Part shown: piece by piece, positions 1-8,947 of the stretch
How the letters are laid out: each line of letters starts with the position of its first letter
Position numbering within the stretch: position 1 is the first letter of the stretch
Origin: Acidovorax sp. sic0104
GTDB taxonomy: Bacteria; Pseudomonadota; Gammaproteobacteria; Burkholderiales; Burkholderiaceae_C
Direction of reading: 5' to 3'
Assembly (NCBI RefSeq): GCF_019219095.1
Contig: NZ_JAHUWH010000008.1
Coordinates: 62,001-126,000 of the forward strand
Length of the DNA stretch: 64,000 nucleotides
The notes under the pieces: generated by a model
Databases searched by the model: none
Told to the model about the DNA's origin: nothing
The model's input: the letters and a program-made list of their open reading frames with translations, nothing else
Program-made: the position numbers and the translations under genes

Positions 1-766
1 GGGAATGGATGCATTCCAGGCTCACCTGGTCAATGCTGCTCTTGGCCAGCGCGGGGAACACGGCTTCGTACTGGCGCCATTCGGCGCCCAGGGTGCTCTT
101 CCAGTCGGTGTTGGCCTTGATGCCGTAGCCGTAGCAGATGTGCACTGCCGTCTTGCAGGTCAGGCCCTGCGCCGCGCGTTCGAGCGCCTGCACACCCCAG
201 TCGGCCGCGTCCTTCATGTAGACGTTGAAGGCGGGCTCGTCGAACTGGATGATGTCCACGCCATCGGCCTGCAGCGCGAGCGCTTCCTGGTTGAGCAGCT
301 CCGCAAATGCGAAGGCCATCTTGACCTTGTCGCCATAGAAGCGGTCTGCCACGGTGTCGACGATGGTCATCGGGCCCGGCAGGGTGAACTTGAGTTTCTT
401 TTTGGTGTGCGCGCGTGCCAGTTGGGCCTCGACGGCGTGCACGCGGCCCTTCAGGCGCAGGGCTGAGACCACCTGCGGCACCATCGCGTCGTAGCGGTTG
501 TCGCGGATGCCCATCTTCACCTTGTGCTCGAAGTCGATGCCTTCGACCTGTTCTAGGAAGCCGTGCACGAAGTGCTGGCGCGATTGCTCGCCGTCGCCCA
601 CGATGTCCAGGCCCGCATCCTCCTGGGCCTTGATCCACAGCAGCGTGGCGTCGGCCTTGGCCTGGGCCAGCGCATCACCCTCGACCACCCACTGGGGCCA
701 GAGCTTATGGGTTTCTGCCAGCCAGGCGGGTTTGGGCAGGCTGCCGGCGATGGAGGTTTCAAACAT
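1..766 (-). CDS. mesD: Core-MetE methionine synthase, MesD-like (3' end beyond window)
   Basis: This is the first 255 codons of a protein equivalent to the C-terminal catalytic half of cobalamin-independent methionine synthase, with no N-terminal MetE half. Visible signs are GDGEQSRQHFVHGF near residue 58, FTLPGPMTIVDT near 130, IQFDEPAFN near 175, and the zinc-ligand motif HICYGYG near 215 followed by SLEC; the last zinc Cys lies outside the window. Full-length relatives are about 340 residues. The ATG at 766 begins MFETSIAGSLPKP, the usual start of the family. The gene lies 80 bp downstream of a DUF1852 gene, the pairing described for the MesD family of folate-independent methionine synthases, which was reported to need the DUF1852 partner (MesX) and oxygen. 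The MesD rather than MesA/B/C assignment rests mainly on that neighbour. Confidence 0.85.
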   Translation of the reverse strand, partial: MFETSIAGSLPKPAWLAETHKLWPQWVVEGDALAQAKADATLLWIKAQEDAGLDIVGDGEQSRQHFVHGFLEQVEGIDFEHKVKMGIRDNRYDAMVPQVVSALRLKGRVHAVEAQLARAHTKKKLKFTLPGPMTIVDTVADRFYGDKVKMAFAFAELLNQEALALQADGVDIIQFDEPAFNVYMKDAADWGVQALERAAQGLTCKTAVHICYGYGIKANTDWKSTLGAEWRQYEAVFPALAKSSIDQVSLECIHS

Positions 767-846
767 CTGACGATTCCTTAAAAGCAACGAAGGGGTGGGT
801 GAGCATATTCCGGGACTTGGGCCCGGTGGTGGTGAAAGCCGAGTGG

Positions 847-1845
847 TCAGTGGGCGTGGGCAGCAGCAGTAGATGCAGCAGCCCATTGCTCCAAGACGTT
901 CTTGTACGGCTTGATGAAGTGCTCCTCTGCAAACTTCCCCTGCTTGACCGCCAGTTGGCTGCGCTCCTCCCGGTCATACACGATCTGCGTCAACGAGTAG
1001 TCCTGGTTCTTCAGGCTCGGCTGGTAGAGCTTTCCTGCCGCTGAATTGGCGTTGTATATCTCGGGACGGTAGATTTTTTGAAAGGTTTCCATCGTGCTGA
1101 TGGTGCCGATCAGCTCCAGGCTCGTGTAGTCGCCCAGCAGGTCGCCGTGACAGTAGAAAGCCAGGGGCGCGACGGCATTCGCGGGCATGAAAAATCGGAC
1201 CTGCATCCCCATTTTTGCGAAGTAGTGGTCGGTGGAAGACGGCTCACTCTGTTGGTATTCGATGCCCAGCACCGGGTGCTGGTTGCCGGTGCGTCGGTAG
1301 GTCTTGCTGGTCGATGCACTGATGCAGATGACCGGCGGCTTGGCGAAACGCTCCTTGTAGAGGCGTGAGTGGGCGAACTGCTGGAACAGCCTGCCGTGCA
1401 GCTCGCCAAAATCAGGGGGCGTGCCGAATTCTGCGCGGTGGGCGTTGTACTGCGGCAGCAGCACGCTGAAGTCGTAGTCGCGCACGTAGGACGAGAAATT
1501 GTTGCCCGCGATGCCCTGAATGCGTTGGTTCGCTGACTTGTCGAGGATGCAGGTCTTCAGTATCTCGATCAGCGGAAATGCCGCAGTGCCCGCATCGGCA
1601 TTCAGGCTCATCTCGACCGAGATGATCTCCAGCTCGACGCTGTAGCGGTCCCCCGTGGGATTGTCCCAATGCGCCAGGTCGTTGAAGCGGTTGTCAATCA
1701 TCTTGAGCGTGTTGCGCAGGTTCTGTTGCCGGCGGGCGCCGCGCGCCAGGTTGGCAAAGTTGGTGGTGATGCGCGTGCTGTCCGATGGCTCATAGTTTTC
1801 ATCGAAACGAAGGCTTTTGAGGGTGAAGCTGAATTCGTCGTTCAT
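847..1845 (-). CDS. mesX: DUF1852 protein, MesX-like partner of MesD
   Basis: A complete 332-residue DUF1852 protein, recognised from its N-terminus (MNDEFSFTLKSLRFDENYEPSDSTRITTNF split across residues 1-30), the GIAGNNFSSYVRDYDFSVLLPQYNAHR region and the central FAKMGMQVRFF block. No signal peptide or membrane segment is seen, so it should be cytosolic. In the published MesD system this family is the obligatory partner for methionine synthesis; its chemistry is not settled, but the oxygen requirement suggests an oxygenase-like role. It sits 48 bp after an FMN reductase gene and 80 bp before mesD, all on one strand, so the three probably form one transcript. ATG at 1845 is the natural start. 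Confidence 0.85.
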   Translation of the reverse strand: MNDEFSFTLKSLRFDENYEPSDSTRITTNFANLARGARRQQNLRNTLKMIDNRFNDLAHWDNPTGDRYSVELEIISVEMSLNADAGTAAFPLIEILKTCILDKSANQRIQGIAGNNFSSYVRDYDFSVLLPQYNAHRAEFGTPPDFGELHGRLFQQFAHSRLYKERFAKPPVICISASTSKTYRRTGNQHPVLGIEYQQSEPSSTDHYFAKMGMQVRFFMPANAVAPLAFYCHGDLLGDYTSLELIGTISTMETFQKIYRPEIYNANSAAGKLYQPSLKNQDYSLTQIVYDREERSQLAVKQGKFAEEHFIKPYKNVLEQWAAASTAAAHAH

Positions 1846-1893
1846 GGCGGTCCAGTGGCTTGAATATTCGGAAATGAAGAGCCGGTTCCTGCG

Positions 1894-2496
1894 TCAGGCC
1901 AGAGCCACAACACCCGCCCGCGAGGCTTGGGCGTGGCGTGCCCACGGCAGGAGCGGCAAGGCGCGTTGGACGGCCAGGCTGGCCCGGTTGATCAGGGCAT
2001 CGTCCCGCAGCCGGTAGTCCACGAAATCCTTGTCGGTCGCATACACACCCAGCGGCAAGGTGCGCGCCTGGAAGAAGCTGAACAGCGGCCGCAGCTGGTG
2101 GTCGATCACCAGGGCATGGCGCTCACTGCCGCCGGTGGCGGCCAGCAGCACAGGCTTGTCGATCAAGGCGTCTTGACCCACGAAGTCGAAGAAGTGCTTG
2201 AACAAGCCCGGATAGGAGCCGCGGTACACGGGCGTCGCCACCACCAGCACATCGGCCTGCTCGACCGCTGCAAGCTCCCGCTCCATCGCCTCGGGCAGTT
2301 GAGAGCGCCCCACCGCGCCAGCGAACATCGGTGCGAGCTGGCCTACGTCCACCAAGCGCTGTTCGCAGGGGACTTCGTCGGCGATCAGGTCCAGCAGGTG
2401 CTCTGCCAGGGCTGCGGACCTGGAGGGGCGCTGCAAACCGCCGGAGACTGCGACGATGCGCAGAGGATGCGCTGGGTGTGCTGTGCGTGCGTTCAT
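1894..2496 (-). CDS. NADPH-dependent FMN reductase (SsuE/MsuE type)
   Basis: A flavodoxin-fold reductase of 200 residues. The phosphate loop is IVAVSGGLQRPSRS near residue 15, and VVATPVYRGSYPGLFKHFFDF near 85-105 is the signature of SsuE/MsuE-type reductases that hand reduced FMN to a partner monooxygenase. I take the ATG at 2496 (MNARTAHPAHP) rather than a TTG three codons upstream. It is first in the probable operon reductase-mesX-mesD and is divergent from a MetR-like regulator. No alkanesulfonate monooxygenase is nearby, so the likely client is the MesX/MesD pair or an unlinked enzyme; that link is inference. Confidence 0.85.
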   Translation of the reverse strand: MNARTAHPAHPLRIVAVSGGLQRPSRSAALAEHLLDLIADEVPCEQRLVDVGQLAPMFAGAVGRSQLPEAMERELAAVEQADVLVVATPVYRGSYPGLFKHFFDFVGQDALIDKPVLLAATGGSERHALVIDHQLRPLFSFFQARTLPLGVYATDKDFVDYRLRDDALINRASLAVQRALPLLPWARHAQASRAGVVALA

Positions 2497-2523
2497 GGGA
2501 GGCAATGCTAGTGGCGGCGACCC

Positions 2524-2572
2524 ATGAAGTAAAATGGTCTTATTTCATAAATCCATGAATCTGGATCATTCA
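2524..2572. promoter_or_regulatory. Two inverted repeats between FMN reductase and MetR-like gene (LTTR operator candidates)
   Basis: The short divergent spacer holds ATGAAGTAA-N7-TTATTTCAT (2524-2548, one mismatch between arms) and TGAAT-CTGGATC-ATTCA (2556-2572, perfect arms). The TGAA...TTCA ends resemble MetR-type sites, and the AT-rich patch stands out in this GC-rich DNA. The second repeat ends 1 bp before the regulator ATG, so binding there would autoregulate it. Confidence 0.55.
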
Positions 2573-2573
2573 A

Positions 2574-3479
2574 ATGCTGGAACGCATTCACCTGAGCATT
2601 GTTCAGCAAGTTGAAAAACAAGGGTCGCTGACGGCCGCTGCGGGCGTGTTGAACCTCACCCAGTCGGCGCTGAGCCACAGCATGAAGAAGCTGGAGCAGC
2701 AGCTGGGCACCGACGTGTGGTTGCGCGAAGGCCGGAGCCTGCGCCTCACGCAGGCCGGCCAGTACCTGCTGGCCGTGGCCAACCGCGTGCTGCCGCAGCT
2801 GGACCTGGCCGAAGAGCGCCTGGGCCAGTTTGCGCAGGGCGAGCGCGGCGCGCTGCGCATCGGCATGGAATGCCACCCGTGCTACCAGTGGCTGCTCAAA
2901 GTGGTGTCCCCCTATCTGGCCGCATGGCCGGACGTGGACGTGGACGTCAAGCAGAAATTCCAGTTCGGCGGGATCGGTGCGCTCTTCGGCTTCGAGATCG
3001 ACCTGCTGGTCACGCCCGACCCGCTGTTCAAACCCGGACTGAGGTTCGAACCCGTGTTCGACTACGAGCAGGTGCTTGTTGTGGCCAAGGGCCATGCGCT
3101 GGCGTCGGCGACCTATGTGAAGCCCCGGCAGCTGACACAGGAAGTGCTCATCAGCTACCCCGTGGACATCGAGCGCCTGGACATCTACAGCCAGTTCCTG
3201 CTGCCGGCCGGCGTCACGCCCAAGCGCCACAAAACCATCGAGACCACCGACATCATGCTGCAGATGGTGGCCAGCGGCCGCGGGGTGGCCGCCCTGCCGC
3301 GCTGGCTGGTGGAAGAGTACGCCGCCAAGATGGACGTGGTGCCCGTGCGGCTGGGCGCGCGCGGCATCGCCAAGCAGATCTTTCTGGGGGCCCGCGAGAT
3401 GGACACCTCCATCGACTACGTGCGGGCCTTCATCGACCTCGCCCGCACGGCGGTGCTTGCTACGCAGCAGAGCAGGTAA
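2574..3479 (+). CDS. LysR-family regulator, MetR-like
   Basis: A 301-residue LysR-type regulator. The N-terminal winged HTH spans about residues 1-60 (GSLTAAAGVLNLTQSALSHS is the recognition region) and the effector domain follows from about 90. Features such as RIGMECHPCYQWLLKVV and GFEIDLLVTPDP are typical of MetR proteins, which sense homocysteine in enterobacteria. Divergent orientation from the reductase-mesX-mesD unit makes those genes its probable target. The 3' end overlaps the convergent esterase gene by 20 bp. The family call is firm; the effector is inferred. Confidence 0.88.
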   Translation: MLERIHLSIVQQVEKQGSLTAAAGVLNLTQSALSHSMKKLEQQLGTDVWLREGRSLRLTQAGQYLLAVANRVLPQLDLAEERLGQFAQGERGALRIGMECHPCYQWLLKVVSPYLAAWPDVDVDVKQKFQFGGIGALFGFEIDLLVTPDPLFKPGLRFEPVFDYEQVLVVAKGHALASATYVKPRQLTQEVLISYPVDIERLDIYSQFLLPAGVTPKRHKTIETTDIMLQMVASGRGVAALPRWLVEEYAAKMDVVPVRLGARGIAKQIFLGAREMDTSIDYVRAFIDLARTAVLATQQSR

Positions 3480-5100
3480 AGCTCTCGGCCTTGGCCGGGT
3501 CGCCCGTACCGTTGTAACGCGGGAACTTCGGGTACTCGCACACAGGGCGCTGCGCCACCGGCGTGGTGGTGCCGGGTGCGAACTTCGTGGCCACCAGCTT
3601 GTCGGGCGCCGTGCTCTTTTCCACCCAGGCATCCATGGCGGCCAGCAGATCGATGGAGCGCGGCTCGGTGCCCGCGCCGTCCAGGTCATGCCCGTTGGAG
3701 GGCGAGGTGACCATGCGCGCAAAGCCCTGCACCTTGCTGGCGCCCAGGCGCTGCTTGACCGAGTCGAAATAGTCCGCCGTGCGGTACACCGACACGCAGG
3801 TGTCGCCCAGGCCATACCAGATCAGCAGCTTGCCGCCGTTGTCGGCGAAGGCTGAGATGTCCGGGTCGGTGCCGTCGATCATCCCGGCCAGCCGCGCGTA
3901 CTGCGCCTGGTACTGGGTCGGGTCGTGGGTCAGGATGTTGGCGTTGGGGTTGCCCTCCACCAGGCGCGCGGCTTCGGTCACGGCCATGTGGTTGAACGAA
4001 TCAGGGGCATCAAAACTGGTGCCGAACATGTACGACTGCCAGTCCGAGGTGGACGCCCCGCCCCGGCCGTAGCGCGGATAGCCCACCGCGCCGCGCGACA
4101 GGGTCACGGGCGTTCGGTGGTCGCTGTAGATGAGGCGGATGGATTCAATCTGCCCGGCCGTCAGGCAGGTGTCGCTGTCAGCCCCCTTGCACAGCAGGTC
4201 GGTGGGCACATAGCTGCAGGCCTCGACGTTGCCGATGATGCCGTCCTTCAGGCCGTCCAGGCCATCGCAGGCGGCGGTTTCGGCCTTGGCGTAGAGCGCG
4301 ATCTTGGCGGGGCTGAGCCAGTTGTCGCGGCTCTTGAAGATGTGCCGCAGCACCGTGGGGCCCAGGTTGACCTGGTGCGCCTGCTGGTTGATGGCGGGCT
4401 CCATGGCGACCACGCCGTCATAGTCCTTGGGGTACTTCTGCGTGGCGATGAGGCCGGAGCGCCCGCCGTTGGAATGGCCCATGTGGTAGCGGCGCACGGG
4501 GCGCTTGCCATAGAACTCGGTGGCGATGGTCGTGCCGACGTCCAGCACGAAGTGGTTGGCGTCGAACGCATGGTTGCGCAGGGCGACATCGCTGTTGCCC
4601 CAGGCGAAACCGCGCACCTGATGGCCGGAGTCGGAGCTGATCTTCACATACGGATTGGCCGATGGCCCCACCAGCTGCTGGTACCAGGGGTCGTCGGTGG
4701 GGATGAAGCCGTCGAAGCCACCGCCGCCGATGGTCAGCGTCTTGCCGTTCCACTGCGCGAGGGTGGGCAACTCCACTGCCCAGTTGATGGTGGACTCGGG
4801 CGACGAGACGATCTGCCCGCGCACGATGCAGGCGTCGGGCAGCGTGCTGTCGGCCTTGCGCAGCTCGGTGCGCGTGACCTTGGCGCCATGGGGCAACGCG
4901 GCGGAGGTGTAGGCGGCGCAGGCTTCGGCCAGGGGTTTGGTGGCCAGCGGGGGGCTGGCGTCGCCACCGCCTCCACAGGCACTGAGCGCGAGGGCTGCGG
5001 TGGCGGCCAGGGCACCCGTGGCCCACCGGCCTGGGGACATGGCCTGGGGAGTGGCCTGGTGGCGGGATGCCGCGCTCGCGCGGCGGGGGTTCGGGAACAT
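3460..5100 (-). CDS. Tannase/feruloyl esterase family lipoprotein
   Basis: A 546-residue secreted esterase. The N-terminus is basic and hydrophobic, followed by LALSACGGGG, a lipobox, so the mature protein is probably a lipoprotein. The nucleophile motif GHSNGG puts the catalytic Ser at residue 210; later GLGDTCVS and SNGHDLDG supply plausible acid and His of a Ser-Asp-His triad. Cys-rich loops fit the family. The substrate is probably an aromatic ester from plant material. I choose ATG 5100 (MFPNPRRAS) because AGGAG lies just upstream and because it opens the signal peptide; the frame stays open to 5196. A LuxR-type regulator lies upstream on the same strand. Confidence 0.85.
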   Translation of the reverse strand: MFPNPRRASAASRHQATPQAMSPGRWATGALAATAALALSACGGGGDASPPLATKPLAEACAAYTSAALPHGAKVTRTELRKADSTLPDACIVRGQIVSSPESTINWAVELPTLAQWNGKTLTIGGGGFDGFIPTDDPWYQQLVGPSANPYVKISSDSGHQVRGFAWGNSDVALRNHAFDANHFVLDVGTTIATEFYGKRPVRRYHMGHSNGGRSGLIATQKYPKDYDGVVAMEPAINQQAHQVNLGPTVLRHIFKSRDNWLSPAKIALYAKAETAACDGLDGLKDGIIGNVEACSYVPTDLLCKGADSDTCLTAGQIESIRLIYSDHRTPVTLSRGAVGYPRYGRGGASTSDWQSYMFGTSFDAPDSFNHMAVTEAARLVEGNPNANILTHDPTQYQAQYARLAGMIDGTDPDISAFADNGGKLLIWYGLGDTCVSVYRTADYFDSVKQRLGASKVQGFARMVTSPSNGHDLDGAGTEPRSIDLLAAMDAWVEKSTAPDKLVATKFAPGTTTPVAQRPVCEYPKFPRYNGTGDPAKAESFTCSAA

Positions 5101-5288
5101 GCGGAAGTCTCCTGTGATGGTGGTTTTGGGAGACCCCGGCGCCGGGGTCTCCGGTCCGCACGATAGGGAAAGGCCACCGCATTGCAGCCCCTGCAAATGC
5201 AGAGGGAGCGGGAAACTACCGAGCGCGCCGCCACCCCCGCAGCCGGGCCCGGATGCCCTCAGGGCTGGTCTTGAGCGGCCGGGGACCG

Positions 5289-6320
5289 CTACGCGTTGCG
5301 CAGCGCCGTCACCAGCTCCAGCTTGTTGCGCACACCCAGCGCGGCATAGGCGGTGCGCAGGTAGGTCCGCACGGTGGCGGGCGTGAGGCCCAATGCGGCC
5401 GCAATGTCCTTGTGCGATTGGCCTTGGGCATAGAGCATGGCCGTGCTCAATTCACGCGGCGCCAGCGGCTGCCTGTGCTCGCGCGACACGATACTCATCG
5501 CCACCAGCGGGCCGCAGGGCTCCAGGCGCACGCGGCAGCCCTTGCCCACAGCCAGGGTGCACGGCGCACCTGGCAGAGCCTGCGCCACGGCCGCGGGCAG
5601 GTGCGTGCCGTTCCAGCCGGGGCTTGCCGCCCCCAGCGCCAGGCTGATGCGCAAGCCCGCGAACAGCAGCTCGCCGGAAGGCCGAGCCAGCGCGAAGCTG
5701 TCCCAGGGGCGACCGGGGGCATCGCTTTGCAGGCGCTGCAGGCGGTGGTGCCAGTGCTGCAGCAGGTGCACGACGAACTCACCGAACAGCGCGGTCTCGC
5801 CGTCCGAGAACTCCGGCCGACCTGGCGGGCGGTAGATGGAAACGAAGAACATCAGCCCGCTGCGCGGCAGCTCGGCCGTGAGGGCCATGCAGTGGTACAG
5901 GCCGTGGCGCTCGCTGAAAGCCAGCACTGCCGGATGCTCAGGGAAATGCGCCACCACATCGCGCTCGCGGATGACCTCGCCCAGGCGCTGCATGGACTGC
6001 TGCGCGAACATGTCCACCGCCGCCAGCGCGTTCCACTCCTCGGCGAAGTTTCGGCTCAGGCCGATGCTGCCGTGCAGCCAGTTGCGCGGCCCCGCCTGCG
6101 GGTCGCCGGCCGACACCTCGCCCCACCACGCCGAGTCGAACGCCACCAGGCCCCGCAGCGTCTGCATGGCCATGTGCAGCAAGTCCTGGGGCTGCGCGTT
6201 CTGGGCCTGCTGCGACAGCTGCAGCAGGCTGCGGCTGAGCGCGCGCAGCGGGTCAAGTGCTGCGCCTCCGGGCGCGTGCGCCGGTGCAGCTGCCGGCAAA
6301 GGGGGCGGGCTTACCGGCAT
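5289..6320 (-). CDS. LuxR-type HTH regulator
   Basis: A 343-residue regulator with a GerE/LuxR HTH at about residues 282-340 (PLAPRELSTAMLYAQGQSHK region, then DIAAALGLTPATVRTYL). The N-terminal 270 residues show no receiver domain or clear autoinducer domain; they look like a GAF/PAS-type input with no recognisable ligand motif. It sits 188 bp upstream of the esterase gene on the same strand and after the DUF2817 peptidase gene, so it could govern either; no evidence separates these. Confidence 0.75.
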   Translation of the reverse strand: MPVSPPPLPAAAPAHAPGGAALDPLRALSRSLLQLSQQAQNAQPQDLLHMAMQTLRGLVAFDSAWWGEVSAGDPQAGPRNWLHGSIGLSRNFAEEWNALAAVDMFAQQSMQRLGEVIRERDVVAHFPEHPAVLAFSERHGLYHCMALTAELPRSGLMFFVSIYRPPGRPEFSDGETALFGEFVVHLLQHWHHRLQRLQSDAPGRPWDSFALARPSGELLFAGLRISLALGAASPGWNGTHLPAAVAQALPGAPCTLAVGKGCRVRLEPCGPLVAMSIVSREHRQPLAPRELSTAMLYAQGQSHKDIAAALGLTPATVRTYLRTAYAALGVRNKLELVTALRNA

Positions 6321-6467
6321 GCGCCAGGCCCCGCACCAGCGTCATGGTCGATGGCCATGGTGTCTCCTGGTTTTTGAGGGCGATGGTAGCCGCCCAGCGG
6401 CAGGAGCCGCTGCGGTTGCCGAAACGGGCTCAGCGAGCGCGGCGCGCCGCCGAGTGCCCGCCCGGCA

Positions 6468-7565
6468 TCAGGACGCGAGCCCGTCCACCGCCTGGAACAT
6501 AGACTGCCGCGCCTGGCTCACGATCTGGCCCTTCCACACGTCGGTATCGGTGTAGAACGCGGCGAGCATCTGTGCCTTGATCTGTGCATGCTGCTCGGCG
6601 GGCGCTTCGGGGTGCAGGTTGAGCCACTGCTCGGCGCGGATCGCATCCATCACCTCCAGCACCGGCACGGTGCCGTATTCCATCGCGATGCCCGTGCTCT
6701 CGGCGTGCGGGCATTCGTCATAGATGGAGTTCCACATCAGCCCGGTGAGGAAGGCCGATGTCGAGGAGCCGTCGTAGATGGACGTGACCGGCGTGGCGCC
6801 TCCGCCGTCCCACCACGCGCGGGCGCGCGCCACCGAACTGGCGTCGTCCTTGCCGGCATAGATGCGCTCGCCATGGCCGCTCGGGCCCAGGCCCGTGTGC
6901 AGGTCGATCCAGGCAATGTTCGATGCCTTGGCTCCGTGCTGGCGCAGCACCTGGCGCAGTGTGAGGTTGCTCCAGGTGGGCTCGGTGCCACCGAAGAACA
7001 CGCCTTGCGGAAACTCGTGCTGGCCCTGCGTAATGGCGGCCTGCCAGGCGGCTTCGCCGTGCGTGTCGATGTACTGCTGCCGGGCGGCGTCGTTCTCGGC
7101 CGATGGCGGCCATTGCTCTGGCAACAGCAGGTGCTGCACCTCGCGGTAGGCCTTGTTCACCGGCAGGGGCTGGGAGAAGTCCTGGAAGTTGCGGTTCAGG
7201 TCCACGTTCTCGTGCGTGAAGCGGCGCACATGCGAGAAGCCGTAGGGGTTGAGCGCGTGGATGTACAGCGTGGCCACACCGGCCGCGCGCGCCTTGTCGC
7301 GCCACTCCTGGTCGTGCAGCGCGAACACCTGCACGCCACTGCCGCAGTAGCCCTCCACGCCGTGGCAAGCGCTGCTCACGATGAGCAGCTTCTTGGCATC
7401 GGCCGGGCCGTCACGCACCACGTCCATCGCCAGGTCTTCGCCGTCACGGCCCTTGAGCGGGTGGACATGCGACTCGGTGGGCAGGCCGGCAGCGGCTGCG
7501 GCCTCGAGAAACTTCTTGCGGGCCTGTGCGTAGCTGGGCGAAAAGGCGCTGGCGATGCCGATCAT
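6468..7565 (-). CDS. DUF2817 family M14-like metallopeptidase
   Basis: A 365-residue DUF2817 protein with the carboxypeptidase A-like (M14) zinc site: SACHGVEGYCGS near residue 68 (His and Glu ligands), WIDLHTGLGPSGHGE near 220 (His ligand region) and IAMEYGTVPVLEV near 300 (catalytic Glu). No signal peptide is seen, so action on imported peptides or amidated amino acids in the cytoplasm is likely. The ATG at 7565 (MIGIASAFSPSYAQ) is chosen over upstream in-frame codons, which add a low-complexity Pro/Cys-rich leader. It lies 98 bp downstream of an M20 amidohydrolase on the same strand, suggesting a shared peptide or amide salvage role. Confidence 0.82.
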   Translation of the reverse strand: MIGIASAFSPSYAQARKKFLEAAAAAGLPTESHVHPLKGRDGEDLAMDVVRDGPADAKKLLIVSSACHGVEGYCGSGVQVFALHDQEWRDKARAAGVATLYIHALNPYGFSHVRRFTHENVDLNRNFQDFSQPLPVNKAYREVQHLLLPEQWPPSAENDAARQQYIDTHGEAAWQAAITQGQHEFPQGVFFGGTEPTWSNLTLRQVLRQHGAKASNIAWIDLHTGLGPSGHGERIYAGKDDASSVARARAWWDGGGATPVTSIYDGSSTSAFLTGLMWNSIYDECPHAESTGIAMEYGTVPVLEVMDAIRAEQWLNLHPEAPAEQHAQIKAQMLAAFYTDTDVWKGQIVSQARQSMFQAVDGLAS

Positions 7566-7663
7566 GGGCGGGGCTTTCTGAGGGGGTGAAGAAAAGAAAA
7601 GGCAGGGACCGGGCCCGCAAGGCGCGCCCGGTTCAGGAACCACAGGGTGGGCAGGGCGGAGCG

Positions 7664-8869
7664 TCAGGCCGCAGGCTGCGCCAGCCACTCTTCGGCGAGC
7701 TTGACCCAGAAGGTCGCGCCCAGCGGAATCAGGTCGTCATTGAAGTCATAGCTGGGGTTGTGCAGCATGCAGGGGCCACCGCCGTGGCCCATCTCGCGGT
7801 GCGTGCCGTCGCCGTTGGCAATGAAGCAATACGCGCCGGGCCTGGCCTGCAGCATGTAGGCGAAGTCTTCGGCCCCCATGGTGGGCTCCTGGTCCAGCAC
7901 AAGGGCATCGCCCACGATATCGACCATGACCTTGCGGGCAAATTCCGCCTCGGCGGGCGAGTTGATGGTGGGCGGGTAGTTGCGCACGAACTCGAACTCG
8001 CAGGTGGCATCGTGCGCTGCGCAGGTGTGCTCTGCCACATGGCGCATGCGCTTTTCGATCAGGTCCAGCACCTCCGTGGTGAAGGTGCGCACGGTGCCCT
8101 GCAGCTCCACGCTGTCGGGCACCACGTTGGTGGCCTCGCCGGCATGGATCATGGTGACCGAGATCACACCCGCATCCACCGGCTTCTTGTTGCGGCTGAC
8201 GATGGTCTGGAAGGTCTGCACCATCTGGCATGCGATCGGAACCGGGTCGATGCCGGTGTGCGGCAGGGCCGCATGGCCGCCCTTGCCGCGGATGGTGATC
8301 TTGAAGTCACTGGTCGACGCCATCACCGGGCCGGGGCTCACGGCAAAGGTGCCCGTGGGCATGCCAGGCCAGTTGTGCATGCCGTATACGGCCTGCATGG
8401 GGAACTGCTCGAACAGGCCCTCTTCGATCATCACGCGGGCACCGCCACCGCCCTCTTCCGCAGGCTGGAAGATCAGGTACACGGTGCCATCGAAGTTGCG
8501 GTGCTTGGCGAAGTGCTGCGCCGCGGCCAGCAGCATGGCCACGTGCCCGTCGTGGCCGCATGCGTGCATCTTGCCCTGGTATTTGCTGGCATGCGCGAAG
8601 GTGTTGAACTCCTGCATCGGCAGGGCGTCCATGTCGGCACGCAGTCCGATGGCCCGGCCGCTGGCGCCGCCGTCACGCCCCTTGACGATACCCACCACAC
8701 CCGTCTTGCCCAGGCCCCGGTGGATCGGGATGCCCCATTCGGTGAGCTTGTGCGCCACCACGTCGGCGGTGCGCACCTCTTCGAAGCACAGCTCGGGATG
8801 TGCGTGGATGTCCCGGCGCACGGCGGCAATACTGGCCGCCTGCGTGACGATGGAATCAATAACGTTCAT
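7664..8869 (-). CDS. M20 family amidohydrolase (hippurate/N-acyl amino acid hydrolase type)
   Basis: A 401-residue M20D amidohydrolase. Metal-binding landmarks are GLRADMDALPMQE near 75, HACGHDGHVAML near 105 (the Cys is the bridging ligand in this subfamily), QPAEEGGGGARVMIEEG near 140 and VYGMHNWPGMPTG near 165; the dimerisation domain follows. Relatives hydrolyse hippurate, N-acetyl or indole-acetyl amino acids; the substrate cannot be read from sequence. It is divergent from argE with 78 bp between starts and followed by the DUF2817 peptidase. Confidence 0.88.
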   Translation of the reverse strand: MNVIDSIVTQAASIAAVRRDIHAHPELCFEEVRTADVVAHKLTEWGIPIHRGLGKTGVVGIVKGRDGGASGRAIGLRADMDALPMQEFNTFAHASKYQGKMHACGHDGHVAMLLAAAQHFAKHRNFDGTVYLIFQPAEEGGGGARVMIEEGLFEQFPMQAVYGMHNWPGMPTGTFAVSPGPVMASTSDFKITIRGKGGHAALPHTGIDPVPIACQMVQTFQTIVSRNKKPVDAGVISVTMIHAGEATNVVPDSVELQGTVRTFTTEVLDLIEKRMRHVAEHTCAAHDATCEFEFVRNYPPTINSPAEAEFARKVMVDIVGDALVLDQEPTMGAEDFAYMLQARPGAYCFIANGDGTHREMGHGGGPCMLHNPSYDFNDDLIPLGATFWVKLAEEWLAQPAA

Positions 8870-8947
8870 GATATGTATCCTTACGATCTCACAGTCTAGC
8901 CCGAGAGCAACTCACGTGCCAACCCGGGTTAATCACCAGTCCACACC

